Shown: positions 28,136-37,109 of the stretch, one piece after another
Layout of the letters: every line of letters starts with the position of its first letter
Numbering within the stretch: position 1 is the stretch's first letter
Program-made: the position numbers and the translations under genes
Notes under the pieces: generated by a model
The model's database searches: none
Told to the model about the DNA's origin: nothing
What the model saw: the letters and a program-made list of their open reading frames with translations, nothing else
From: Dietzia aurantiaca
Lineage (GTDB): Bacteria > Actinomycetota > Actinomycetes > Mycobacteriales > Mycobacteriaceae
Length of the DNA stretch: 64,000 nucleotides
Assembly: GCF_021033825.1 (NCBI RefSeq)
Contig: NZ_JAIFXZ010000001.1
Location: 310,001-374,000, forward strand
Reading direction: 5' to 3'

Positions 28136-28324
28136 ATGATCTTCCGCCCCGACGGCCCCATCAGCGGACCTGCATACGACGCGATCAACGCCGCCTTCGG
28201 TGCGTTCGCCGGCATGTTGGAATCGGTCGGCATCTCGTTCGAGCAGTCCGCCGTGCCGCTGAGCTTCCTGGCTATGCCCTTCGTGGCGGGCTCCAGCTAC
28301 CTCCCCGCGGCGTTCGGGTCCTGA
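28136..28324 (+). CDS. small hypothetical protein, 62 aa
   Basis: A 62-residue peptide beginning MIFRPDGPISGPAYDAINAAF. It is mildly acidic, has no Cys, and is rich in Ala, Ser and Phe, with amphipathic stretches (residues 15-32 and 42-60). The ribosome binding site GAGGAG is 8 bases before the ATG, and it fills a gap before the converging deoC. I do not recognise a family. Size and composition recall the porin-like peptides elsewhere in this window, but there is no sequence motif in common. Confidence 0.55.
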   Translation: MIFRPDGPISGPAYDAINAAFGAFAGMLESVGISFEQSAVPLSFLAMPFVAGSSYLPAAFGS

Positions 28325-28340
28325 GCCGCGCCCGTGCATG

Positions 28341-29075
28341 TCAGTTCTCGAAACCGGCCAGGACGGCCCGGCTGCCGCTGAGACCGAGTCGCGTGGCACC
28401 CGCGGCGATCATGGCCCGGGCGGAGTCCGCTTCACGGATACCGCCCGAGGCCTTGATGCCGAGCTTGCCGCCCACGGCCCGGTGCATGGCTTCGATCGCC
28501 CGGACGCTCGCGCCACCCGCGGGGTGGAAACCCGTCGAGGTCTTGACGAAGTCGGCCCCGGCCCTGGCCACTGCGTGGCACAGCGCCTCGATCCGCTCGT
28601 CCCCCGCCTCCTCGCCGAGCGCCTTGTGAATGGCCGCCGTCTCGAGGATCACCTTGATGACCACCGGCGGCGGCACCGCGTCGCGCATGGTCACCACATC
28701 CGCCATCACCTCGTCGACGAGACCAGTGATCGCCGCGCCCACGTCGATCACCATGTCGACCTCGCGCGCCCCCTGGTCCACGGCCAGCCGGCCCTCCATG
28801 GCCTTGACCAGCGAGTGATGCTTGCCGGACGGGAACCCCGCGACCGTCGCCACGGTCAGCTCCCCGGCCCGCACCGGGAGCATGGCCGGGCTGACGCAGA
28901 CCGCCTTGACGCCCAGCTCGCGCGCCTCGGCGACACAGGCCTGCACGTCCTCGCGAGAGGCATCGGGCGAGAGCAACGTGTGATCGATCATCGCGGCGAC
29001 CCGAGCGCGTGTCAGGCCGTCCTGCGGCGGAGTGCGGGGGGTGCTGTGGGGGCTGCTGCGGGGGGCGTCGTCCAT
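28341..29075 (-). CDS. deoC: deoxyribose-phosphate aldolase
   Basis: Cleaves 2-deoxyribose 5-phosphate to acetaldehyde and glyceraldehyde 3-phosphate. The Schiff-base Lys is in [13 protein letters not shown] and the second active-site Lys in [10 protein letters not shown]; the start [14 protein letters not shown] is typical. Length 244 residues. The ATG at 29075 was preferred to the frame start at 29120 because homologues begin just before the IDHTLL strand. The gene is Rv0478 in the conserved order. Confidence 0.95.
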   Translation of the reverse strand: MDDAPRSSPHSTPRTPPQDGLTRARVAAMIDHTLLSPDASREDVQACVAEARELGVKAVCVSPAMLPVRAGELTVATVAGFPSGKHHSLVKAMEGRLAVDQGAREVDMVIDVGAAITGLVDEVMADVVTMRDAVPPPVVIKVILETAAIHKALGEEAGDERIEALCHAVARAGADFVKTSTGFHPAGGASVRAIEAMHRAVGGKLGIKASGGIREADSARAMIAAGATRLGLSGSRAVLAGFEN

Positions 29076-29129
29076 GTGGACCAGCCTAGCCGGGTGGTCC
29101 GACACGCCCTGCTGGCACAATGACCACTC

Positions 29130-29996
29130 ATGTCACGTCGCTTCGTCCTCACCCTGGGCTGTCCTGACCGCATCGGCATCGTTGCCCGGATCGCCACGTT
29201 CCTCGCCGAACTGGGCGGCACGATCGTCGAAGCGGCGTACCACGCGGACGAGGACTCGGGCTGGTTCTTCACCCGGCAGTCGGTGGACGCCGACTCGATC
29301 GGGATGGAGCTGGACGAGCTGCGCCGGCGTTTCGCGCGGGTGGCCAGCGAGCTCGGCCCGGACACCGACTGGGAGATCGCCGACTCGGACGAGCCCAAGG
29401 ACGTCGTGATCCTGGTCTCCAAGGACGGCCACTGCCTCCACGACCTGCTGGGGCGCGTCGAGAGCGGCGATTACCCGGCCCGCGTCCGCGCCGTGATCGG
29501 CAACCACGACAACCTGCGTGGCATGGCCGAGGCCCACGGCGTGCCGTTCCACCACGTCCCGTTCGCGGCCGACCCGTCCGAGCGGGGCCCCTCGTTCGAC
29601 GAGGTCGCCCGGCTCGTCGACGACATCGACCCCCGGGCCATCGTTCTCGCACGCTTCATGCAGGTGCTGCCCGACGAGCTGTGCACCCGTTGGGCCGGCC
29701 GCGCGATCAACATCCATCACAGTTTCCTGCCGAGCTTCGTGGGGGCCCGCCCGTACCACCAGGCGCACACGCGCGGCGTGAAGCTGATCGGTGCGACCTG
29801 CCACTACGTCACCGCGGACCTCGACGAGGGCCCGATCATCGAGCAGGACGTCATCCGCGTCGATCACGCGGCGACGGTCAAAGACATGGTCCGCCAGGGT
29901 CGCGACGCCGAGAAGCTGGTCCTGGCCCGCGGCCTGCGCTGGCACCTGGAGGACCGCGTGCTGGTCCACGACGGCCGCACGGTGGTGTTCACCTAG
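29130..29996 (+). CDS. purU: formyltetrahydrofolate deformylase
   Basis: A 288-residue enzyme that hydrolyses 10-formyl-THF to formate and THF, balancing one-carbon pools. An N-terminal ACT domain ([17 protein letters not shown]) is followed by a formyltransferase domain with [19 protein letters not shown] and the catalytic Asp in [12 protein letters not shown]. It is divergent from deoC and not part of the M. tuberculosis order at this place. Confidence 0.95.
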   Translation: MSRRFVLTLGCPDRIGIVARIATFLAELGGTIVEAAYHADEDSGWFFTRQSVDADSIGMELDELRRRFARVASELGPDTDWEIADSDEPKDVVILVSKDGHCLHDLLGRVESGDYPARVRAVIGNHDNLRGMAEAHGVPFHHVPFAADPSERGPSFDEVARLVDDIDPRAIVLARFMQVLPDELCTRWAGRAINIHHSFLPSFVGARPYHQAHTRGVKLIGATCHYVTADLDEGPIIEQDVIRVDHAATVKDMVRQGRDAEKLVLARGLRWHLEDRVLVHDGRTVVFT

Positions 29997-30038
29997 TCGC
30001 GGCCGGGGCGGGCGACACAACGTCCGTGGTGAGTACAG

Positions 30039-30752
30039 CTAGCCCTTGGGGAAGCCGTAGCGCTCGGTGAGCAGTGTCTGCGCTGCCGACAGGAAGATCA
30101 GGCGGGCTGCCGCACCGGCGCCGGGCAGGATGCCGGTGACCCGCTTCTCGATGACCGATTGGTCCATCCCCGATTTCTGCAGGGTCTGGACCAGCACCTC
30201 GATGGCCTCCGCGGCCGTGCTCTGCCCCTCCATGAAGCATCGACCGATGCCGTCGAGGGCTTCCTCGTCGACCCCCAGCACGAGTAGGTCGCGGAAGAGC
30301 TTGTACATGTAGTCGTCGGCCAGGAAGTGGTCCGCAGACGTGGTCTCGCTGACCAGTCCGATCGCCGAGCCCTGGTCCAGGAGCTCTTCGCGAAGTTCGA
30401 AGCCGGCCACCGCCCCTACTCCTCCGCGCGGGAGGCGACGACGACGAGTGCCGGTGGTGCGCCGCTCGGCACGCACGCTCTCCACCTCGAGCAGTTCGGT
30501 GAGCGTGAAGCCGTGCCGCTGCGCGATGAGCAGCTCCTCGATGGTCGCAAAGGTGTATCCACGGTCGAGCAGCCGCAGGATGAGAGCGAGCCGGCGCTGG
30601 TGCTCGGGACCGTAGTAGCCGGTCCGGCCACGCCTCTCGGGCGGCGGGAGCAGGCCGCGTTCGTGGTAGACGCGGATGTTGCGGACCGTGGTGCCCGCCA
30701 GATCGGCGAGGTCCTCGATGCGGAGCTCACCCCCGCTCCCGGCGGGCGTCAT
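30039..30752 (-). CDS. MerR family transcriptional regulator
   Basis: A 237-residue regulator with an N-terminal MerR-type helix-turn-helix (RIEDLADLAGTTVRNIRVYHERGLL, then the TGYYGPEHQRRL wing), a coiled dimerisation helix and a ~140-residue C-terminal region that I cannot assign. No metal-binding cysteines are seen, so it probably does not sense metals. The ATG overlaps the TGA of the DUF2516 gene (ATGA), so the pair is coupled. Confidence 0.85.
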   Translation of the reverse strand: MTPAGSGGELRIEDLADLAGTTVRNIRVYHERGLLPPPERRGRTGYYGPEHQRRLALILRLLDRGYTFATIEELLIAQRHGFTLTELLEVESVRAERRTTGTRRRRLPRGGVGAVAGFELREELLDQGSAIGLVSETTSADHFLADDYMYKLFRDLLVLGVDEEALDGIGRCFMEGQSTAAEAIEVLVQTLQKSGMDQSVIEKRVTGILPGAGAAARLIFLSAAQTLLTERYGFPKG

Positions 30753-31030
30753 CGCCGGCGCCCACCCACTGCCGGCCGCACATCGGCGAAGAACACCCCG
30801 ACCGCGACCATCGCGATGAGGCTGAAGAATCCGAGGGGCCGGATCGCGAACAGGATCGCCGCCACCGCGCAGATGGCGATCCAGGCAGGCTTCGGCCACT
30901 TGCCCTCGATCGAATAGGCGGAGGCCGGCGGCAGCGCCGCGAGCAGCAGCCCGGCCAGGGCCCAGACGACCAACGCCGCCTTGATCCCCATCTGGACCAT
31001 GCCCCAAGTACTTGAGAGATCGTCAATCAC
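30749..31030 (-). CDS. DUF2516 family membrane protein (Rv0476-like)
   Basis: A 93-residue protein with two to three transmembrane helices (residues 12-36, 49-65 and 66-82). It matches the DUF2516 family, conserved next to hbhA in mycobacteria as Rv0476. Function unknown. It is translationally coupled to the downstream MerR gene by a 4-base overlap. Confidence 0.8.
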   Translation of the reverse strand: MIDDLSSTWGMVQMGIKAALVVWALAGLLLAALPPASAYSIEGKWPKPAWIAICAVAAILFAIRPLGFFSLIAMVAVGVFFADVRPAVGGRRR

Positions 31031-31076
31031 GGGACCATTCTAGAGGGCGGCCACGGGCGCGCCCCGGAGGCGATGA

Positions 31077-31117
31077 CGCCGCCCCGGCCCGCTCGGGTGG
31101 AGCGGACCGGGGCGGCG
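31077..31117 (-). terminator. terminator downstream of hbhA
   Basis: A 17-bp stem with one mismatch (31077-31093 with 31101-31117, 7-base loop) directly after the hbhA stop codon. Confidence 0.75.
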
Positions 31118-31147
31118 GGTGGTGCGTGCGGGATCAGCCGCGCCGCA

Positions 31148-32233
31148 TCACTTGTCGTCGTTCGCCTTGTCGGTCGACGCGGTCGGCTTCGCGGCGCCGG
31201 CACCGCTGCCGCCGGCGGCGGGCTTGTCGGCGGCCGGGGTCGACTTGGTGGCGGCCGGCTTGGCGGCGGTCGAGGTCGACTTGGTCGCAGCCGGCTTGGC
31301 GGCGGCCGGGGTCGACTTGGTCGCAGCCGGCTTGGCGGCGGTCGACTTCGCGGCAGCCTTCTTGGCCGGGGCCTTCTTGGCTGGCGCCTTCTTGGCCGGG
31401 GCCTTCTTGGCGGGCGCCTTCTTGGCCGGGGCGGTACGGGCCTCGACCTTGCCGGCACCGCTCTGGATCTCGTCCGAGGCGGCGTAGGCTGCGGCATCGA
31501 CCCTGTCGGCGGCCTTGTCGGCGGCGTCACCGGCGGTCTCGGCGGCCTGACGGGCCGACTTGGAGACGCGGCCGGCGGCCTTCACGCCGATCGAGCGGGT
31601 CTGGCGGGCCACGGTGCCGAGGGCCTCTTCGCCGAGCTCGACCTGGTCCTCCACGGCGCCGGCGGCGCGGGAAACCTGCTCGTTGACGCGCGCGAGACCG
31701 GCCTCGAGCTGCGGGTTCTCCTCGCGGAGACGGGAGACGACGTCCTCACCGCGGGCGGCGAGACCGCCGTAGATACCCGCCGCGACCTGCACGTAGGCGT
31801 CCGCGACCTTGCGCAGCTCCTCCGGACGGAAGCGACTGACGAGCTCCTCGACCTCGGTCGGCAGCGTCTGGACGCGCTCGGGGACCTCGCTGACGCGGCT
31901 CTGCACCTCGTTGAAGCGCTCGGTGGCCCTGGCCTGGGCACCGGTGACACGCTCGGTGATCTGCGACTGGGCGTCGGTGACCTTGGCCTGGGCGTCGGCG
32001 ACGGCCTCCTCGGCACGACGACGCAGGTCGGAGACCAGACCGGACACGGCCTGGATCGCCAGATCGTTGGCGCCGACATAGGCGTACACCGGGGTTCGCA
32101 CGGCGGCGAAAGCCTGGCCGAGCGGACCGTCGAAGGCCGGGTCCTTCTCCACGGACTTGGCCGGGGCGGTCTTGGCGGTGCCGGACGTCTTCTTGGCGGC
32201 AGTGGTCTTCTTGGCGGGCTTCTTGTCGGTCAT
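31148..32233 (-). CDS. hbhA: heparin-binding hemagglutinin-like protein
   Basis: A 361-residue HbhA-type protein. A Lys/Ala-rich start is followed by a conserved N-terminal stretch (PVYAYVGANDLAIQAVSGLV), a long coiled coil (residues ~70-190) and a C-terminal tail. In the tail KKAPA pentads repeat five times (about residues 280-305), followed by AAKPAATKSTP-type repeats. In mycobacteria the Lys-rich tail binds heparan sulfate and mediates adhesion and aggregation, and the protein associates with lipid bodies. This tail is longer than in M. tuberculosis, and an extra Lys-rich N-terminus is present. Confidence 0.85.
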   Translation of the reverse strand: MTDKKPAKKTTAAKKTSGTAKTAPAKSVEKDPAFDGPLGQAFAAVRTPVYAYVGANDLAIQAVSGLVSDLRRRAEEAVADAQAKVTDAQSQITERVTGAQARATERFNEVQSRVSEVPERVQTLPTEVEELVSRFRPEELRKVADAYVQVAAGIYGGLAARGEDVVSRLREENPQLEAGLARVNEQVSRAAGAVEDQVELGEEALGTVARQTRSIGVKAAGRVSKSARQAAETAGDAADKAADRVDAAAYAASDEIQSGAGKVEARTAPAKKAPAKKAPAKKAPAKKAPAKKAAAKSTAAKPAATKSTPAAAKPAATKSTSTAAKPAATKSTPAADKPAAGGSGAGAAKPTASTDKANDDK

Positions 32234-32318
32234 GTCGACTCCTTACAGGTTGTGGTCTCGTTCGGGTGTTCTCGTCTGCGGTGTTCTCGTGGCCCCGCGG
32301 GCCGCCGTGCGACGTTCC

Positions 32319-32858
32319 TCAGGGGACGTCGACGACCTGGTCGGCTGCGGTCGCGTTGTTCACTCGGAACGACTCGTAGATCTCCACGAGCACCTCCCTC
32401 TGGCGTTCGGTGAGGTCCGGGGCGGTGAGGATCGCGTCCCTCACCGGGCTCCCCTGCTTGAGTTCGAGGATCCCCGCCTGTGCGTACAGCACCTCGGCGG
32501 ACAACCTCAGCCCTCGGGCGATCTGTCCCAGCACCTCGGCGGACGGCTTGCGCAGCCCACGTTCGATCTGACTCAGATACGGGTTGGAGACGCCGGCACG
32601 CTCTGCGAGCTGCCGGATGGACACCTGAGCGGCCTCCCGCTGTGCACGGATGAACGACCCGATGTCCTGCGAATCGGACGTGCGCTTTCCCCCCTCGCCC
32701 CTGGGGCCGGCACCGTCACGCGGCAACTCCCCCGTGGGCTTGGCGGACCTGCGGGCGAGGGCGCCGGAGACGGCGTCCTCCACCTGCCCGGAAGAGGATC
32801 CGATCGCCTTCTCGTGCTTACGACCACGCTGTGCGGCCATCGGATACACCCCCTTCAT
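32319..32858 (-). CDS. XRE family regulator (Rv0474-like)
   Basis: A 179-residue regulator: a basic, low-complexity N-terminus of ~60 residues, then a Cro/C1-type helix-turn-helix (VSIRQLAERAGVSNPYLSQIERG). A C-terminal segment follows that ends in VVDVP. It lies directly upstream of hbhA (85 bases), as Rv0474 does, and may control it. Its own upstream region (32880-32920) has direct gctaac repeats that could be an operator. Confidence 0.85.
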   Translation of the reverse strand: MKGVYPMAAQRGRKHEKAIGSSSGQVEDAVSGALARRSAKPTGELPRDGAGPRGEGGKRTSDSQDIGSFIRAQREAAQVSIRQLAERAGVSNPYLSQIERGLRKPSAEVLGQIARGLRLSAEVLYAQAGILELKQGSPVRDAILTAPDLTERQREVLVEIYESFRVNNATAADQVVDVP

Positions 32859-33120
32859 GCGCGTCGTCTGTCATCGACTGGAGCCAACGCTAACAACGAG
32901 TGCTAACTGCAGCAAGCGCTATGTGATCGGGGGAACCGTGTGCTTGCTCACATCAGGCCACCCCCGGCCCGCCCGGCCCCTGGGCCCCTGCAGCCGGCGA
33001 CACCCCACGTCAGGGGCGGGATCGCGCGGCGACGAGCCGGTACGTACAGGTGGCGACAGCGAGAAGAACGAGGTCCGTGGAGCCGGGCGGGGGTGGGCCC
33101 GAAAGTGAAAAGCCGTATCT

Positions 33121-34422
33121 CTAGAAGAGGAGTTCGGTGGCGGTGTGGATCGCCAGCCCTGCCAGCGCTCCCACAACGGTGCCGTTGATACGGATGAACT
33201 GCAGGTCCTTACCGGCGAGCAGTTCGATCTTGTCGGAGGCCTCGTCGGCATCCCAGCGCTCGACCGTCTCGGAGATGATCGAGGTGACCTCGCCGGCGTA
33301 GTTCTCCGCCACGTAGCGGGCGGTGCGGGTCATGTAGTCGTCGAGACGGTCGCGCACCTTGACGTCGTTGACCAGCATGTCGGCGAGGCGGCCCAGCAGG
33401 TCGTCGATCTTGAGGCGCAGGGTGGAGTCGGCGTCCTCGGTGGCCTCGATGATCATCCGCTTGGCTGCCGCCCACGCGGATCCCGCGGCGCGGCGGACCT
33501 CGTCGCGGTTCATGACCTCCTGCTTGAAGGTCTCGAGCTTGGCCATGGTGGCCGGATCGTGCTGCAGGTCGCGGGCGAACTCCTCCACGAACCCGATCAG
33601 CGCCACCCGCACGGGGTGCTGCTTGTCGACCTTGATCTGCCAGGTCCACTCGCTCAGCTCGCGGTAGGCACGGTCCGAGAGCAGCTCGTTGACGAACTGG
33701 GGAGCCCACGTGGGGGCCTTCTCGCGCACCCAGCGGTCGATCGTCTCGGGGTGGGCCTCCACCCAGCCGTGCGCCCGGTCCGCCATGAGATCCATGAGCG
33801 GTAGGTGCCGCCCCTCATCGAGGAGTTCGGCGAGGATCCTGCCGGCGGGCGGGCCCCACTCCGGCTCCGCGATACGCGCGACGATCGTGCGCTCGATGAT
33901 CGCCACCGCGTCCTCGTCACGCAGCACCGCCAGCACCGAACGGATGGCCTTGGCGGCCTGGTCGGAGGCCATGGCGCGGTGCTCGGGTTCCTGCAACCAT
34001 TCGCCGGCCCGCTCGGGGATGTGGGCGCTGCGGACCTTCTCGCTCACCATCTCGGGATCGAGGAAGTTCTCGCCGACGAACTCTCCCAGCGAACTGCCGA
34101 GCTGATCCTTCTTCCGGCGGATCAGCGCGGTGTGCGGGATGGGGATGCGCAGCGGGTGGCGGAACAGCGCGGTGACGGCGAACCAGTCGGCCAACCCGCC
34201 GACCATTCCGGCCTCGGCGGCCGCGCGTACATAACCGACCCAGGGGTCGGCGCCGTTGTGCAGCGCGTACTCGGCGGCCAGATAGACGATGCCGGCCACG
34301 ACGAGGAAGCCCGTCGCGACCATCTTCATCCGACGGAGGGCGGACCTCCGCTCGGCGTCAGCCGCCGGGTCACCCGCCTTGAAGGCGGACGGTCCGGCGG
34401 CGACGGACTGCTCGAGCGTCAG
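33121..34422 (-). CDS. DUF445 family membrane protein (Rv0473-like), probable CTG start
   Basis: A DUF445 protein of 433 residues if translation starts at CTG 34422; from the first ATG (34329) it would be 402. Known homologues carry a basic RRxxLRRMK stretch just before the first membrane helix. Here the same stretch (ERRSALRRMK) is encoded upstream of the ATG. The CTG overlaps the TGA of the preceding gene (CTGA), with GAGG about 8 bases upstream, and no ATG, GTG or TTG exists before the in-frame stop. Membrane segments lie at both ends around a long helical domain. Function unknown. Confidence 0.7.
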   Translation of the reverse strand: MTLEQSVAAGPSAFKAGDPAADAERRSALRRMKMVATGFLVVAGIVYLAAEYALHNGADPWVGYVRAAAEAGMVGGLADWFAVTALFRHPLRIPIPHTALIRRKKDQLGSSLGEFVGENFLDPEMVSEKVRSAHIPERAGEWLQEPEHRAMASDQAAKAIRSVLAVLRDEDAVAIIERTIVARIAEPEWGPPAGRILAELLDEGRHLPLMDLMADRAHGWVEAHPETIDRWVREKAPTWAPQFVNELLSDRAYRELSEWTWQIKVDKQHPVRVALIGFVEEFARDLQHDPATMAKLETFKQEVMNRDEVRRAAGSAWAAAKRMIIEATEDADSTLRLKIDDLLGRLADMLVNDVKVRDRLDDYMTRTARYVAENYAGEVTSIISETVERWDADEASDKIELLAGKDLQFIRINGTVVGALAGLAIHTATELLF

Positions 34423-34727
34423 TGCGCGTCCTCGCGCCCGTACTTACGGAAGCCGACCATGCAGGTCCCGAGCCCGATGAGGAACACGACGGTGGTGGCC
34501 ACGACCGCGGCGATCACCAGGCCGAGCCCGACGTCCATGTTGTCCTGGTAGTACCCGAACGCGGTGAGCGGCAGGCCCAGCATGACCATGCTCAGCAGGA
34601 GGATGGTCGATCCGAGGTAGATCTCGGTGGAGTACAGCGGGAAGGTGGGGGCGACGGTCGTCGCGTACTCCGGGTAGTACTCCTCGACGATGGCGGCACC
34701 AGTGTGCTCGAGGGTCTGACCGGCCAT
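34419..34727 (-). CDS. small two-helix membrane protein
   Basis: A 102-residue protein with two clear transmembrane segments (about residues 38-58 and 66-90) and a charged end. An acidic/aromatic N-terminus (VEEYYPEYATT) precedes them. I do not recognise a family. The ATG at 34727 has a GAGGA site 9 bases upstream; the frame could start at 34748 within the end of the metE-like gene. It lies 17 bases after the metE-like stop and is coupled to DUF445. Confidence 0.7.
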   Translation of the reverse strand: MAGQTLEHTGAAIVEEYYPEYATTVAPTFPLYSTEIYLGSTILLLSMVMLGLPLTAFGYYQDNMDVGLGLVIAAVVATTVVFLIGLGTCMVGFRKYGREDAH

Positions 34728-34744
34728 GATGTCGTCCTCTTTCG

Positions 34745-37105
34745 TCAACTACCGATCCCACGCACGTCAGGCGCGGGACTTGTATCAGTGATCCTATTAG
34801 AACCTCGGGCGTCCCGGGCAACCGCCCGCCGGATTCGCCTCGCGGCGGCCACCAGATTCCGCAGACTCGGCTCCAGTTGCCAGGTGTACCGGCTCTTCAG
34901 GCCCCCGTCGGGCACGGCCCACAGTCGCTCGAGCCCCACCGCGGCCACCCCCTCGAGGAGCCGCTCGTGCAGCAGGTCGATGTCCGGTACGAAGCCCGAG
35001 CGCGACTCGTAGACGCCCGGCGCCACCTGTCGTGTCAGGGTGTGGTCCTGCAGGGCGTCGAGCACCCAGTCGATAGACCGGGTCGCCACGATGTTGGTCA
35101 CATCGGCGTCCAGCTCCTCGATCGCCTCGGTCATCACGCGCAACGACGAGTAGCTCAGGTGCGTGTGGATCTGCGTCTCCGGCTTCGCCCCGGCGGTCGC
35201 CAGCCGGAACGTGCCCACCGCCCAGTCGAGATAGGCACGCCGGTCCGCGCCGCGCCGCGGCAGCAACTCGCGGATCGCCGGCTCGTCCACCTGGATGATC
35301 GCCGTGCCCGCCGCCTCCAGGTCCGCTACCTCGTCACGGATCACCAACGCGAGCTGCGTCGCCACCTCTGGCAACGCGAGGTCGGTGCGGCAGAACGACC
35401 GGGCCAGCATCGTCACCGGGCCCGTCAGGACCCCCTTGACCGGACGCTCGGTGAGCGACTGTGCGTAGCCGGTCCACTCCACTGTCATCGGGGCCGGCCG
35501 GGCCACGTCCCCGTACAGCACGGGCGGGCGCACGCAACGCGACCCGTATGACTGCACCCACCCGTTCCGGGTCGCAGCGAACCCGTCGAGGAGCTCGGCG
35601 AAGTACTGCACCATGTCGTTGCGCTCGACCTCCCCGTGCACCAGCACGTCGAGTCCGATGTCCTCCTGCAGTCGGATCACCGAGGCGACCTCCTCGCGCA
35701 GGTACTCGCGGTAGCGCTCGAAATCGATGCGTCCCTCCGCCAGATCGCGCCGCGCCCGCCGGATCTGGACCGTCTGGGGAAACGAGCCCAACGTCGCTGT
35801 CGGGAGTGTCGGCAGCTGCAGCCGCTGCGCCTGCCGGGCCGCCCGCTCCGCATACGGGAGGCGGGCCTTGTCGTCGTCGTCGACCCCGGCGGTCCTCGCG
35901 CGCACATCCTCGCGGCGCGCGCTGGGCAGCACCGGGAGCGGACGCCAGCGTGGCGTGGGGCCGTCCTCGAGCGCGGCGGCGAGCGAGACCACCTCGGCGA
36001 CCTTCTGGTCGGCGAAGGCCAGCGAATCGGCCAACTCGGCCGGCAGCTCCGACTCCGCGCGCACGTCGTACGGCACGTGCAGGAGCGTGCACGAGGCCGT
36101 CACCACCAGGTCGGTGAACACGGTCTTGAGCTCGCGCAGGTAGTCGAGCGTCGCGAACTTGTCCGTGCGCCACACGTTCTGGCCGTCGACCACCCCGGCG
36201 TAGAGGCGCTTGTCGCGCAGTCCGGGGATCGCCGCGAGTTCGGCGGTCGACCGCCGTCCGCGGACCAGGTCCAGCCCGATCGCCTCTACATCGGTTGAGG
36301 CCAGCGCCGGCAGCGCGTCCCCCAGGTCGCCGTAGGCGCCGGTCACCAGGATCCGCGGGCGCGTGAGCACCGCGGCGAGCCGGTCGTACGCGCGGCGCAG
36401 GCGGTCGATCTCGACGTCGGTGCGCTCCATCGTCATGCACGGCTCGTCGAACTGCACGCACGTCACGCCCGCGCCGGCCAGCACTCCCAGCAGCGCCTCG
36501 TACTGCTCCAGCAACCGGTCCAGCACGTCGAGCGGCTCGAACCCCACGGCGGCGCCCGGCTCGGCCTTGCTGAGCAGCAACAACGACACCGGCCCGGTCA
36601 CCACGGGACGGATCTCGTACCCCAGCTCGCGCGCGTGGCCGATCTCCGCGAGCAACTCGTCGGGCCGCAGCCCGAGCGCGATGTCAGCGGAGACCTCGGG
36701 CTGGCGGTAGTGGTAGCCGGTGCCCTGCAGCGCGACGAGCTCGAGCGGCGGGACGTCGGCGCGACCGCGGGCGAGCGCGAACACCGTGTCGACCGGGGCC
36801 AGTCCGTCGATCAGGTCCCGGAACCGCGCCGGGATGGCGCCGAACAGCAGCGCGTCGTCGAGGACGTGGTCGTAGAAGGAGAAAGTGTTGCCGGGCAGTT
36901 GGGTGAGGCCGGCGTCGTGCAGGTCGTGCCAGGTGGTGTCGCGGATCCGGCGCCCCACGGCGAGCAGTTCGGAACGGGTGTCGTCACCGTGCCAGTACCG
37001 CTCGAGGGCGCGCTTGAGCTCCCGGCGACGACCGATGCGTGGGTAACCCGGGATGCTCGAGGCGCGGGTCGGCTCGAGGTGCCGGGAGGATGACGACGAC
37101 GACAC
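34745..37105 (-). CDS. metE: MetE-like cobalamin-independent methionine synthase with altered zinc site
   Basis: A 786-residue protein with both barrels of MetE: the N-terminal GYPRIGRRRELKRALERYW and the C-terminal LGSFPQTVQIR, HGEVERNDMVQYF, NGWVQSYGSRC and IIQVDEPAIRE. Canonical MetE binds zinc through His641, Cys643, Glu665 and Cys726 (E. coli numbers). Here the His is kept (IHTHLSYS), but Cys643 is Ser, Glu665 is Val (DADVTNIVATRS) and Cys726 is Gly (VPDGGLK). Methyl transfer to homocysteine is therefore doubtful, and another reaction or regulatory role is possible. GTG start, 4 bases after the dehydrogenase stop, so it is cotranscribed. Confidence 0.85.
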   Translation of the reverse strand: MSSSSSSRHLEPTRASSIPGYPRIGRRRELKRALERYWHGDDTRSELLAVGRRIRDTTWHDLHDAGLTQLPGNTFSFYDHVLDDALLFGAIPARFRDLIDGLAPVDTVFALARGRADVPPLELVALQGTGYHYRQPEVSADIALGLRPDELLAEIGHARELGYEIRPVVTGPVSLLLLSKAEPGAAVGFEPLDVLDRLLEQYEALLGVLAGAGVTCVQFDEPCMTMERTDVEIDRLRRAYDRLAAVLTRPRILVTGAYGDLGDALPALASTDVEAIGLDLVRGRRSTAELAAIPGLRDKRLYAGVVDGQNVWRTDKFATLDYLRELKTVFTDLVVTASCTLLHVPYDVRAESELPAELADSLAFADQKVAEVVSLAAALEDGPTPRWRPLPVLPSARREDVRARTAGVDDDDKARLPYAERAARQAQRLQLPTLPTATLGSFPQTVQIRRARRDLAEGRIDFERYREYLREEVASVIRLQEDIGLDVLVHGEVERNDMVQYFAELLDGFAATRNGWVQSYGSRCVRPPVLYGDVARPAPMTVEWTGYAQSLTERPVKGVLTGPVTMLARSFCRTDLALPEVATQLALVIRDEVADLEAAGTAIIQVDEPAIRELLPRRGADRRAYLDWAVGTFRLATAGAKPETQIHTHLSYSSLRVMTEAIEELDADVTNIVATRSIDWVLDALQDHTLTRQVAPGVYESRSGFVPDIDLLHERLLEGVAAVGLERLWAVPDGGLKSRYTWQLEPSLRNLVAAARRIRRAVARDARGSNRITDTSPAPDVRGIGS

Positions 37106-37109
37106 CAGC

